Positions 51,157-59,328 of a stretch of 64,000 nucleotides of DNA are shown here, piece by piece. A program made the position numbers and the translations under genes. This stretch comes from Flavobacteriaceae bacterium. GTDB lineage: Bacteria; Bacteroidota; Bacteroidia; Flavobacteriales; Flavobacteriaceae. Numbering within the stretch: position 1 is the stretch's first letter; every line of letters starts with the position of its first letter. The notes beneath the pieces were generated by a model. The model was given only the letters and a program-made list of their open reading frames with translations. It had not been told where the DNA came from and made no database searches. The DNA lies in NCBI GenBank assembly GCA_947451525.1, contig CANFZM010000002.1, positions 124,001 to 188,000 on the forward strand. The letters are read 5' to 3'.

Positions 51157-52395
51157 TTATTGAACTACAAACCGCAAAACTTTAGATTTTGTAGCATTAG
51201 AAACTTTACAAAAGTAAACTCCTGATTTCAAATCAGTCATGGTAATAAAACCTAAATTAATAGCATCATTTGATAATGCCATTTGTTTTATGGTTCTACC
51301 TAATGTATCATAAATAAAAAGTTGCGTAGGCTCATTATCTGAATTCACATAGGTAAACTTCAACTCTTTATTTTGAATAGGATTAGGGGCTATGGTAAAT
51401 TTAATATCGGTTAAACTAGAAATTCCAACACTTAACGGACTTGCACTAGCTAGCCAAATAATTGCATTCATTAACAGTTTTTGATGATTCCCGCCTGCAT
51501 CAACTATATAACCATTATAAAGCGTGTCTCCACTATCACCAGTCCCATCATCCGGAATAGAACTATCGCCAATGGCAACTACTTTACCGTTTTGATATGT
51601 TGCTGAAGCGCATAATACATTGATTAATCCAGTTGTACTAGAGCTGGCTTTATATACTAACCCCGTAGCGGTACTATTTTGAGTGTTATTTAAAGTCATT
51701 GTTGTTCCACTTGACCATTTTACTTGTGTAACATTCCCTGCTGTTCCATGGAGTATAGAATTAGTAGGTAGATTGGCAATATTAGACGAAGTTTGAGAAA
51801 TATCATTGTAATCAAATGCAATCCCGAAAGGGTCATTTTGTACTGTGTTATTACTCATTAAATCATTTAAAACTTGTGGCGAATCAACTCCATCATTATT
51901 CCTATCAGAAATAGTATGGTCGGCAATAATACACAATCCTCCACCATTTTGAACGAAACTTATAATAGCGGCTTTCTCTGTGGCTGTAAATGAGATATTG
52001 GGCTCATCAATTACAAATACTTTATAATGGCTTAAATCCTGCAAATTAGAAGCTACACCATAAGTAATTTGACCATTATAAGGCAAACTTTCTACAACAT
52101 AACCTAGTTTTACACAATCAATTCCCCAATTAGACAATCCACCATTCCAATAATCTTCAGGTGTAGATGCTGTTATGTTAGACTGTAAAGGAGTTGGTAT
52201 TCTTTGTGGATTGGCTTCATTTCCTGTTCCAACTATTGCGGGACCTGATGAAAAACCTATATTATGTATGTCAGCATCAATAACCCAATCCGCATTTCCT
52301 GCACTTTCAGCTTTAGAGGCATCAAACAAAATTTTGATTTGAGCATTAGTATTTAATGATATGATTAAGAAAGCTAAGAATAAAATGTTTTTCAT
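51157..52395 (-). CDS. T9SS-sorted secreted protein with Gn-amidotransferase-like fold
   Basis: A 412-residue secreted protein. The signal peptide (MKNILFLAFLIISLNTNAQ) is followed by a large domain with KILFDASKAESAGNADWVIDAD at its start, a flavodoxin/GATase1-like segment (YKVFVIDEPNISFTATEKAAIISFVQNGGGLCIIADHT) and DDGTGDSG. The last about 80 residues form a type IX sorting (Por) domain (FTIAPNPIQNKELKF to VLRFVVQ). It would be exported and cell-attached or released. The gene is the outermost one of the proposed island on the right. Confidence 0.82.
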   Translation of the reverse strand: MKNILFLAFLIISLNTNAQIKILFDASKAESAGNADWVIDADIHNIGFSSGPAIVGTGNEANPQRIPTPLQSNITASTPEDYWNGGLSNWGIDCVKLGYVVESLPYNGQITYGVASNLQDLSHYKVFVIDEPNISFTATEKAAIISFVQNGGGLCIIADHTISDRNNDGVDSPQVLNDLMSNNTVQNDPFGIAFDYNDISQTSSNIANLPTNSILHGTAGNVTQVKWSSGTTMTLNNTQNSTATGLVYKASSSTTGLINVLCASATYQNGKVVAIGDSSIPDDGTGDSGDTLYNGYIVDAGGNHQKLLMNAIIWLASASPLSVGISSLTDIKFTIAPNPIQNKELKFTYVNSDNEPTQLFIYDTLGRTIKQMALSNDAINLGFITMTDLKSGVYFCKVSNATKSKVLRFVVQ

Positions 52396-52774
52396 CTAAA
52401 ATTGTGATTATAATTTTGATTACAAAATTATAATTCAATTCTATCGCAATTCTATGTTGTCTTTTTCAAACCTCAAATTCATAAAAATATATTAAACTAA
52501 GATTTTAGAAAAATATTAAATTATATTACTCAACACACTAATTACTATCTTCGAAAAAATTTTTAGAGAAATTTAAGAATTCATGAAATAAATCCATGAT
52601 AAAATTTTAACAAAAATTTAAAAACTAAAGTAAGATATTTTTAATTATATCTTATGGAAATGAAATTGATAATATTAATACATAAAAAAGAAATTTGAAA
52701 TGACTAATATTATTAAAATGTATCCAATTTGTACCTCAAAGCCCCTAACCCCTATAAATAAAAGAGAAACAACT

Positions 52775-52792
52775 TCCTGTATCGGAAAGTAA
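52775..52792. other. Putative attR core resembling the mnmE 3' end
   Basis: TCCTGTATCGGAAAGTAA matches the last 18 bases of mnmE at 14 positions and the SGI1 core at 15 of 18. The central 9 bases CTGTATCGG are exact. In the mnmE frame it reads S-C-I-G-K-stop, with the changes at GGC/GGA, AAA/AAG and the stop being synonymous. No gene uses this frame here. It is the best candidate for the right end of the island. The rest of the 532-bp spacer (52396-52927) is A/T-rich and otherwise empty. Confidence 0.6.
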
Positions 52793-52901
52793 TTATTAAT
52801 AATTTCCATGCTATTTGAAGTAATAAAAAACAACTTCTAACAGTAAATAATTTAACCTTTTATTTAACTATTGATTAACAAATTATTTAAAATCATCTAA
52901 A

Positions 52902-52909
52902 TACATTTG
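52902..52909 (+). promoter_or_regulatory. -7 box upstream of the thioredoxin-like lipoprotein
   Basis: TACATTTG fits TAnnTTTG, 18 bp upstream of the start codon. No well-spaced -33 TTG is visible. Confidence 0.4.
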
Positions 52910-52927
52910 TTTTCAATAAAATTTTAA

Positions 52928-54337
52928 ATGAAAGAAGTCCCATTCTACAAAATATTAGTATTACCTGCATTATTATTATCCTTATTAACTTCCTGTAAAA
53001 AGGAATTTTCAGGTGATAATTATGTCGCTTATTTTGGAGGTGAAGTGTCCAATCCAACTAGTCCTTATGTACTTTTTTGTAAGGATAATATAGTGATAGA
53101 TTCTATTCCACTGAATAAAGACAATACCTTTTCAATAAAATTTGACTCTCTTACTCCTGGTTTATATACCTTTAAAAATGAACCTGAATACCAATACGTT
53201 TATTTTGATAAAAACGATAGCATAAAGGTACATATAGATTCTAAAGACTTTGATGAATCCATTAATTTTTGTGGTCGTGGCGATCAAAAAAATAATTATT
53301 TAATGGAAATGTACCTTCGAAACGAAAAGGACAAAAACAATATGTTTGAAGTTTTTGACTTTGGTTTTGATAAATTTAATAATTACATCAATAAAACTAA
53401 CAAAGAAAATCAAAAATTTTATGCTTCCAAAAAAGAGGAGATAAAATGGAGTGATGATTTTGATGTTTATGCCAAAGGAATTGTAAATTTTCCGTTCTAT
53501 ACCAAAAAGGAAATTTACCCAATGATTCACAAAATGAGAACTGGTGAAGATGTAACATCTAAATTGCCGAAAGATTTTTACACTTTCAGAAAAAAAATTG
53601 AATATAGCAATGAAGCCCTTGTCGAATTCTCGCCTTTCGTAATGTATTTAGACCATATGCTTAATAATGTGGGTGCAGTAAATTATCACAATCATTTTAC
53701 AGATGTTGATTTGGCTTTAAAAACCAACATTAACAAATTGAACATTGCAGATACTCTAATAAAAAATGAAAGAGTTAGAAATATTGTTTTAAATAATATT
53801 GCTTTAAAATATTTATTGGAAGATCAAAATATGGTTAACAACCAAGAGTTTTTAATAACCTATCACAAACTCTCAACTGATAAAAGCAAAAAGAATGAGA
53901 TTTTAAGAATAGGAAATGCCATTCAGTTACTTACTGAAGGAAAAACACTTCCGGAAGTGCACTTGGTAACTCCTGAAGGAAACAGTATTTCTTCTAATTC
54001 TTTAATTACTAAGAATACAATTCTTTTCTTTTGGTCAGAAAAACTAACTTCCCACCTAATAGCAGCACATAAAAAAGTTTTAGATTTAAAAACCAAATAT
54101 CCTAACTATAACTTTATTGCAATTAACTTAGACGATGATTCTGATAAATGGAAAGCGGCTTTAAAAAAATATAATTTCGGAACCATTACCGAATTGCATT
54201 GCGCCAATTTTGAAGATATTAAAAACAAATGGGCAATCACTAAAGTACACCGCACCCTTATCATCAATGCCGATAGAACCATAAAAAATGGTTTTACCAA
54301 TATGTTTGATGTACATTTTGAAGACGACATGAAGTAA
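52928..54337 (+). CDS. Lipoprotein with a cysteine-less thioredoxin fold
   Basis: A 469-residue lipoprotein (lipobox LTSC). The N-terminal region is a DUF4369-type beta domain (YVAYFGGEVSNPTSPYVLFCKDNIVIDSIPLNKDN), then a helical middle. A C-terminal TlpA-like domain opens GKTLPEVHLVTPEGNSISSNSLITKNTILFFWSEKLTSH. At the place of WCxxC it has W-S-E-K-L, so the redox cysteines are missing. It may be a structural or binding relative rather than an oxidoreductase. The protein ends in HRTLIINADRTIKNGF-like thioredoxin features. Confidence 0.8.
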   Translation: MKEVPFYKILVLPALLLSLLTSCKKEFSGDNYVAYFGGEVSNPTSPYVLFCKDNIVIDSIPLNKDNTFSIKFDSLTPGLYTFKNEPEYQYVYFDKNDSIKVHIDSKDFDESINFCGRGDQKNNYLMEMYLRNEKDKNNMFEVFDFGFDKFNNYINKTNKENQKFYASKKEEIKWSDDFDVYAKGIVNFPFYTKKEIYPMIHKMRTGEDVTSKLPKDFYTFRKKIEYSNEALVEFSPFVMYLDHMLNNVGAVNYHNHFTDVDLALKTNINKLNIADTLIKNERVRNIVLNNIALKYLLEDQNMVNNQEFLITYHKLSTDKSKKNEILRIGNAIQLLTEGKTLPEVHLVTPEGNSISSNSLITKNTILFFWSEKLTSHLIAAHKKVLDLKTKYPNYNFIAINLDDDSDKWKAALKKYNFGTITELHCANFEDIKNKWAITKVHRTLIINADRTIKNGFTNMFDVHFEDDMK

Positions 54338-54385
54338 TGAATAATTAAAATTGACTACTTACAGGGTCTAACAAAGCATTCTATT

Positions 54386-54418
54386 AAAGAAAGAGGATTA
54401 TATTCCTCTTTTTTCTTT
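54386..54418 (+). terminator. Terminator after the lipoprotein gene
   Basis: AAAGAAAGAGGA and TCCTCTTTTTTCTTT form a stem with a short TTATAT loop about 50 bp after the stop codon, ending in a T-rich tract. Confidence 0.75.
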
Positions 54419-54517
54419 CAATTCTTCTCCTATCACAATACATTACTTATGATAGCAACTTTTGTAAAAAACATCTTTGAATTTAATAAAGGCTAATCGA
54501 CTTTTAAAAATATAAAT

Positions 54518-55165
54518 ATGAAAAACAAAATTGGAGTAGCAATTAGAATACTATCCATACTATTATTTATAGTATTTATAACACCACATTTAGCACAAAT
54601 AAACGAAGTGTTATTAACTATTATAATTATCGTTTTACTTCTAATTAATATTGCGCAACTTTTAAGTCCGATGAATCTTAAAAGAAACCTAATCCTTTAT
54701 TTTGGCTTAATCCTTTATTTTGTTTTTGCGGTACTATGGTCAAAAGATTATGGTTTTAATAAAGAATTTGAGTATAAAGGCACAAAACTAAACTATAAAT
54801 ATTCCTTATTTAATGGCAGTTATCTTAGATTATTTGGAGACAAAAGTTATAATTACAATAATTGGAATAATGATAGTCGTAAACAAAAAGCAATAGATTA
54901 TTTTGTATTCATGCAATGTGATATATATGAAAGGGAACAAAGTTATACAGAAAAACAGCGAGAAGATATTAAGAATGGTAGAATTGCCATTTACAATAAC
55001 TATAAATATACAAAAGGCGATTTGAAAGATTTTATAGTAAATCAAGTTAATCAAAATAAAGTTTATTTAGAAAATTACAACTACATAACTAAGAAAAAAA
55101 ATATAGATTTAGACACTATTTTAAAATATAAATATCAAATTTTCAATATTAATGTAGAAGAATAA
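54518..55165 (+). CDS. Membrane protein of unknown function
   Basis: A 215-residue protein with three helices near the N-terminus (about 7-25, 30-48 and 55-72). A polar C-terminal part of 140 residues is rich in Tyr, Asn and Lys (NYNNWNNDSRKQKAIDYF). No family is recognised. It stands alone between a terminator and the SRPBCC operon; the DNA is very AT-rich. Confidence 0.6.
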   Translation: MKNKIGVAIRILSILLFIVFITPHLAQINEVLLTIIIIVLLLINIAQLLSPMNLKRNLILYFGLILYFVFAVLWSKDYGFNKEFEYKGTKLNYKYSLFNGSYLRLFGDKSYNYNNWNNDSRKQKAIDYFVFMQCDIYEREQSYTEKQREDIKNGRIAIYNNYKYTKGDLKDFIVNQVNQNKVYLENYNYITKKKNIDLDTILKYKYQIFNINVEE

Positions 55166-55280
55166 TCATTCGCAATCTTATCATTCAATTAGGAATCTCA
55201 CACCAATTTTTTGTCCTTTTCTCTGCGAAAATCTGACGCAAAAAATATCAACAAAGAAAATATTAAACATAAAATTTATT

Positions 55281-55324
55281 TTGTTTAACTTATCGTATAA
55301 ATCATTAAACATTTTGTAGATTTG
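55281..55324 (+). promoter_or_regulatory. Putative operator and promoter of the photolyase operon
   Basis: TGTTTAA (55282-55288) and TTAAACA (55305-55311) form a perfect inverted repeat with a 16-bp centre, ending 5 bp before TAGATTTG (55317-55324), a TAnnTTTG -7 box. The repeat covers the -33 region and could be a repressor site. It lies 15 bp upstream of the SRPBCC start. Confidence 0.5.
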
Positions 55325-55338
55325 TAAAAAAAATTATA

Positions 55339-55806
55339 ATGAAAATTTATACCTTACATAGTAAACAAAATTTACCCATTTCTCTAGATGAGGCATGGGA
55401 ATTTCTTTCCAACCCTAAAAATCTTAAAACAATAACTCCTCCTTATATGGGTTTCAAAACCCTTTCGGGTGACGACAGAGACATGTTTGCAGGGCAAATA
55501 ATTCAATACATTGTAACTCCGGTATTAGGAATCCCAATGAAATGGGTTACCGAAATCACCCACGTGCAAGACAAAAAATACTTTGTTGACGAACAACGCT
55601 TCGGACCTTATGCCCTGTGGCACCACAAACATTTCCTAAAAGAAATTCCAGGCGGCGTAGAAATGGAAGACATTGTAGATTATAAAGTTCCTATGGGAAT
55701 TCTTGGACAATTGGTACACCCATTTTTAGTGGCACCAAAACTGAAAGAAATATTTGATTTCAGAACAAAAAAACTAATCGAACTTTTTGGAGAATTTAAA
55801 GGATAA
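55339..55806 (+). CDS. SRPBCC (START-like) family protein
   Basis: A 155-residue ligand-binding protein of the SRPBCC superfamily: IYTLHSKQNLPISLDEAWEFLSNPKNLKTITPPYMGF, then a GQIIQYIVTPVLGIPMKWVTEITHV core and HKHFLKEIPGGVEMEDIVDYKVPMG. Such proteins bind lipids or aromatic molecules in a hydrophobic cavity. It is the first gene of a three-gene operon with an SDR and a photolyase, common in Flavobacteriaceae. Confidence 0.85.
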   Translation: MKIYTLHSKQNLPISLDEAWEFLSNPKNLKTITPPYMGFKTLSGDDRDMFAGQIIQYIVTPVLGIPMKWVTEITHVQDKKYFVDEQRFGPYALWHHKHFLKEIPGGVEMEDIVDYKVPMGILGQLVHPFLVAPKLKEIFDFRTKKLIELFGEFKG

Positions 55807-55812
55807 ATCATC

Positions 55813-56511
55813 ATGAAAAACATACTATTAATAGGCGGTTCCTACGGAATTGGATTGGCAATTGCCAAAGAATTACAATACGAAAACAAAGTATTCATTG
55901 CCTCAAGAACCAATGAAAACCTAACCGATTTACACATTACCCACATCCCATTTAACGCATTAAACGATACTTTAGACACTTCCCAACTTCCCGAAGTGAT
56001 AGATGGCTTGGTATATTGCCCAGGAAGCATCAACTTAAGACCATTCCGTGGTTTAAAACCCGAAAGTTTTGAAGCAGATATGCAAATAAATTTCATAAGT
56101 TTGGTGAAAGTTATTCAAACCGTCTTGCCTAATTTAACTGCATCCAATCAATCCAGTATTGTTTTGTTTAGTTCGGTTGCCGCAAGCATGGGAATGCCTT
56201 TTCACACTAGTGTTGCTGCTGCTAAAGGCGCCATCGAAGGATTTGCCAAAGCATTAGCAGCTGAATATGCACCTAAAATAAGAGTGAATGTAATTGCGCC
56301 TTCTTTAACCGATACCCCATTGGCAGACAAGTTTTTGAACAATGACGTAAAAAAAGAAAAATCGGCAGAAAGACACCCCTTAAAACGAGTGGGAACTTCC
56401 GACGATATGGCACAAATGGCAAGTTTCTTATTAAGTGAAAAAAACAGTTGGATTTCTGGCCAAATCTTCCACGTAGATGGCGGAATGTCCACTTTATTAG
56501 TTAATGGGTAA
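55813..56511 (+). CDS. Short-chain dehydrogenase/reductase-like protein
   Basis: A 232-residue SDR with a Rossmann start MKNILLIGGSYGIGLAIAKEL (G-x3-G-x-G) and late IAPSLTDTPLADKF and GQIFHVDGGMSTLLVNG segments. At the catalytic position the usual Tyr-x3-Lys is TSVAAAK, with Val in place of Tyr, and the NNAG motif is CPGS. Hence it may bind a nucleotide but not reduce in the classic way. It is coupled with the SRPBCC and photolyase genes, 6 and 10 bp away. Confidence 0.85.
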   Translation: MKNILLIGGSYGIGLAIAKELQYENKVFIASRTNENLTDLHITHIPFNALNDTLDTSQLPEVIDGLVYCPGSINLRPFRGLKPESFEADMQINFISLVKVIQTVLPNLTASNQSSIVLFSSVAASMGMPFHTSVAAAKGAIEGFAKALAAEYAPKIRVNVIAPSLTDTPLADKFLNNDVKKEKSAERHPLKRVGTSDDMAQMASFLLSEKNSWISGQIFHVDGGMSTLLVNG

Positions 56512-56521
56512 ATAATTATAA

Positions 56522-57808
56522 ATGAATATTTTTTGGTTCCGTCGCGATTTACGTTTAGAAGATAATACCGGACTTTTTCATGCTTTAAATAGTGGTGAAG
56601 AAGTACTTCCTATTTTCATTTTTGACGACGCGATACTTTCGCAATTACCCAAAGACGATGCCCGGGTAACGTTCATCCACCAGCAATTGGAGAAGATGCA
56701 AAGCCAATTGCAAAGCATCGGTAAATCGTTAGCCATTTTTCACGGAACACCTTCTGAAGTCTTTCCAAAATTGATTGCCGAAAACAAAATTAAAGCAGTC
56801 TACACCAACCACGATTACGAACCTTATGCTCGAAAACGCGATTTAGATTTGTTCCATCTTTTCAAAGAGAACAACATCGAATTCAAAACCAGCAAAGACC
56901 AAGTAATTTTTGAAAAAAGTGAGGTTGTCAAAGACGATGGAACGCCTTATGTAGTCTATACCCCTTTCTCTAATAAATGGAAAGAAGCCTTTAAGAAAAT
57001 TCAATTGGTGCATTATAATTCGGAAGGTTTGTTGGATAAAATTGTAGTTCACTCCTACTCCTTTTTGAGTTTAAAAGACATAGGATTTGAAACTTCTGCA
57101 ATAAAAGTAACTCCGTATGACATTTCTAAAGGCTTAATTGATAATTACGAAGCAACCCGCAATTTTCCTGCTTTAAATAAAACTTCCTATCTTGGAATTT
57201 ACCTCCGATTTGGTGCCGTTTCCATTCGGAAAATGGTTGCAAAAGCAATTGAAAGCAACAACGAAACCTTCTTTAAAGAACTCATTTGGCGGGAATTTTT
57301 TATGCAAATTTTATGGCATTTCCCTCATACTGCAAAATCTTGTTTCCGACCAAAATACGATGCTATTCAATGGGATAACAACGAAGATTTATTCCAAAAA
57401 TGGTGCAATGGAAAAACAGGCTATCCGTTTGTAGATGCAGGAATGCGCGAACTAAATGCAACCGGACACATGCACAATAGGGTTCGAATGATTGTAGCCA
57501 GTTTTCTGTGTAAACATTTATTAATCGATTGGCGATGGGGAGAAACTTATTTTGCCACTAAACTATTAGATTACGACCAATCTAGCAACGTTGGAAATTG
57601 GCAATGGGCCGCTGGAAGTGGCGTAGATGCAGCACCCTATTTTAGAATTTTCAATCCAACAGAGCAAATAAAAAAGTTCGACAAAGACTTAAAATACATT
57701 AAAAAATGGATTCCAGAATTGGAAACCCAATACTACCCTCAACCAATTGTAGATCATAAAGAATCTAGAGAACGTTGCTTACGAGTTTATAAAGAAGCGG
57801 TTGGATAA
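56522..57808 (+). CDS. Cryptochrome/deoxyribodipyrimidine photolyase
   Basis: A 428-residue FAD photolyase: N-terminal antenna domain (IFWFRRDLRLEDNTGL) and C-terminal FAD domain with YLRFGAVSIR, WREFFMQILWHFPH, GYPFVDAGMRELNATGHMHNRVRMIVASFL, WRWGETYFATKLLDYDQSSNVGNWQWAAGSG and APYFRIFNP. These are the class I CPD photolyase signatures, so it should repair UV-induced pyrimidine dimers with blue light. The upstream inverted repeat may make it light- or stress-controlled (inference). Confidence 0.93.
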   Translation: MNIFWFRRDLRLEDNTGLFHALNSGEEVLPIFIFDDAILSQLPKDDARVTFIHQQLEKMQSQLQSIGKSLAIFHGTPSEVFPKLIAENKIKAVYTNHDYEPYARKRDLDLFHLFKENNIEFKTSKDQVIFEKSEVVKDDGTPYVVYTPFSNKWKEAFKKIQLVHYNSEGLLDKIVVHSYSFLSLKDIGFETSAIKVTPYDISKGLIDNYEATRNFPALNKTSYLGIYLRFGAVSIRKMVAKAIESNNETFFKELIWREFFMQILWHFPHTAKSCFRPKYDAIQWDNNEDLFQKWCNGKTGYPFVDAGMRELNATGHMHNRVRMIVASFLCKHLLIDWRWGETYFATKLLDYDQSSNVGNWQWAAGSGVDAAPYFRIFNPTEQIKKFDKDLKYIKKWIPELETQYYPQPIVDHKESRERCLRVYKEAVG

Positions 57809-57834
57809 AAGTCTAAACACTTCTTCTATAGCAA

Positions 57835-58494
57835 TTAATTTTTTATATTTTTTATTGTATCAAAATTCAATTCCGAAAAATCACGAATTACTCTATCTGC
57901 TTTGGAATAATCTTGCATTTTAGTGTTGACACTATCGTAACCGATGCAATAAATTCCGGCTGCTTTGGCGGCAAGAATTCCGTTAGTGCTGTCTTCAATA
58001 ACGATACAGTTTGCAACAGGAGTTCCAGACAATTTAGCGGCATGTTCAAAAATAGCAGGATGTGGTTTGGAGTTTGGAAAATCTTCTCCAGAAACTAAAT
58101 GCGTAAAATAGTGGTGCAATCCAAATCGGGTGAAAACCCTATCGATAGTTACATTCGCAGAGGAAGATGCCAAAACTAGTTGCATTCCTTTGCTGTGTAA
58201 TTCTTTTATTAAATCTTCTACACCGTCAATTAAACAAAGGTCTTCTTTGCTGTCAAAAGCATCATTAAATAAATTGCGTTTGGTTTCAATTAACGAAGCA
58301 ACATCTTCGGAAATATCAAAATTTGCTTTGAGTTTTTCAAAAGTATTTTTAGTGGAATTTCCGGTAAACGAAGCATACATTTCTGGAGAAACTTCTATAT
58401 CCAATTGTTTGAAATGTTGGCTGTAGGCATAATGGTGCACCGGTTCGGTGTCTACTATTACTCCATCCATGTCGAAGATTACGGTTTGTATCAT
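57835..58494 (-). CDS. HAD-family phosphatase (beta-phosphoglucomutase-like)
   Basis: A 219-residue HAD hydrolase. Motif I is FDMDGVIVDTEP at residues about 7-18, motif II LASSSAN near 110, motif III with Lys in SKPHPAIFEHAAK near 145, and motif IV IEDSTNGILAAKAAG near 168. The cap is of the helical C1 type, as in phosphoglucomutase-like or sugar phosphatases. The substrate cannot be deduced. It converges with the photolyase gene. Confidence 0.9.
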   Translation of the reverse strand: MIQTVIFDMDGVIVDTEPVHHYAYSQHFKQLDIEVSPEMYASFTGNSTKNTFEKLKANFDISEDVASLIETKRNLFNDAFDSKEDLCLIDGVEDLIKELHSKGMQLVLASSSANVTIDRVFTRFGLHHYFTHLVSGEDFPNSKPHPAIFEHAAKLSGTPVANCIVIEDSTNGILAAKAAGIYCIGYDSVNTKMQDYSKADRVIRDFSELNFDTIKNIKN

Positions 58495-58501
58495 TTAAGA
58501 T

Positions 58502-58529
58502 TTGCCACAAAGGCACTAAGACACAAAGT
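58502..58529 (-). repeat. Dispersed 28-bp repeat, copy 2
   Basis: Inverted copy of the element at 20719-20746, differing at three of 28 positions. It lies in the gap upstream of the HAD gene. Confidence 0.75.
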
Positions 58530-58554
58530 CTTTTTTAAGTTAAGAAATCACTAG

Positions 58555-59277
58555 TTACTGGTTACTTTTTTTAATCAAATATCGAATTACGTTTTCAGCC
58601 ATATACAATCCGAAAAGTCCTGGCATATAACTATTGGTGCCGTAAAAAGATTTTTTGTAATTACTTCCATCGGTCATTTTTAAACTGGTTTCGTCTTGAA
58701 TTTCAGAAGAGAAAACTACTTTTAGTTTGTCAATTTTAAATTCTTTCAATCGTCGTCTAATGGTTTTGGCAAACATGCAATTAACGGTATTGGTAATGTC
58801 GGCAACCTTAACTTTGGAGGCTTCCATTTTTCCACCGGCCCCCATAGAGGATATGATTTTTACGCGTTTGCGTTTGGCTCCAATAATCAAATTTAGTTTT
58901 GGTGTTACACTATCGATGCAATCTAAAACGTAATCGTATTTTTCTTCTACAATTTCAAAGGCACGCTCGGGAGAAAGAAATTCTTGTACTTTGATTAAAT
59001 TCAATTCGGGATTGATATCCATTAATCGGTTGCCAACTACCTCAATTTTAGACATTCCAATAGTGGAATGTAAAGCAGGTAATTGACGGTTAATGTTGGT
59101 GATATCCACCACATCGCCATCTACAATAGTTAGGTTGCCAACTCCTGCACGAGCCAAAAACTCGGCCGCAAAAGAGCCTACTCCTCCTACTCCAACGATT
59201 AATACATTTGCGTTTTTAAGGTTTTGTAATCCTTCGGATTTGAATAATAATTCTGCTCTTTCTTGCCACTTTGCCAT
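58555..59277 (-). CDS. tcdA: tRNA threonylcarbamoyladenosine dehydratase TcdA
   Basis: A 240-residue E1-like enzyme that dehydrates t6A37 to cyclic ct6A in tRNA, downstream of the TsaD reaction. Rossmann motif NVLIVGVGGVGSFAAEFLARAG near residue 22, VDGDVVDITNINRQ near 53 and the YVLDCIDSVTPKLNLI segment near 112 are E1/MoeB-type. The ATG at 59277 (MAKWQERAELLF) is preferred; the alternative at 59286 lies in a dispersed CATTGCGAGG repeat. It is 51 bp downstream of the TatD gene on the same strand. Confidence 0.93.
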   Translation of the reverse strand: MAKWQERAELLFKSEGLQNLKNANVLIVGVGGVGSFAAEFLARAGVGNLTIVDGDVVDITNINRQLPALHSTIGMSKIEVVGNRLMDINPELNLIKVQEFLSPERAFEIVEEKYDYVLDCIDSVTPKLNLIIGAKRKRVKIISSMGAGGKMEASKVKVADITNTVNCMFAKTIRRRLKEFKIDKLKVVFSSEIQDETSLKMTDGSNYKKSFYGTNSYMPGLFGLYMAENVIRYLIKKSNQ

Positions 59278-59280
59278 TTT

Positions 59281-59312
59281 TGTCATTGCGAGGAACGAAG
59301 CAATCGCATCCT
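59281..59312. repeat. CATTGCGAGGAACGAAGCAA-type dispersed repeat
   Basis: The spacer between the TatD gene and tcdA holds CATTGCGAGGAACGAAGCAA followed by TCGC. A decayed relative, CATTGCGAACCGAA and TCGCAATGACA, is found in 23342-23395. Confidence 0.6.
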
Positions 59313-59328
59313 CTATTTTACGTTACTA

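Larger units (their letters stand above)
28013..52774. mobile_element. Putative 24.8-kb integrated genomic island at mnmE
   Basis: The region between the two attachment-like sequences contains, from left to right, arm-type repeats, an HTH gene, a tyrosine recombinase, a DUF3987/Toprim replication-type module, a restriction/ATPase/HNH operon and an RND efflux and two-component module. Genes at both outer sides are ordinary chromosomal ones. No relaxase, conjugation or capsid gene is visible, so it would be an integrative mobilisable element, a phage satellite or a decayed element. A weaker alternative right end exists near 41165-41190. Confidence 0.6.

Noticed and set aside
28013..52774. A conjugative element or complete prophage
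   Set aside because: No relaxase, coupling protein, type IV secretion, terminase, portal or capsid gene is present.
59278..59286. Upstream ATG of tcdA
   Set aside because: It falls in the dispersed CATTGCGAGG repeat; MAKWQERAELLF from 59277 is the likelier start.
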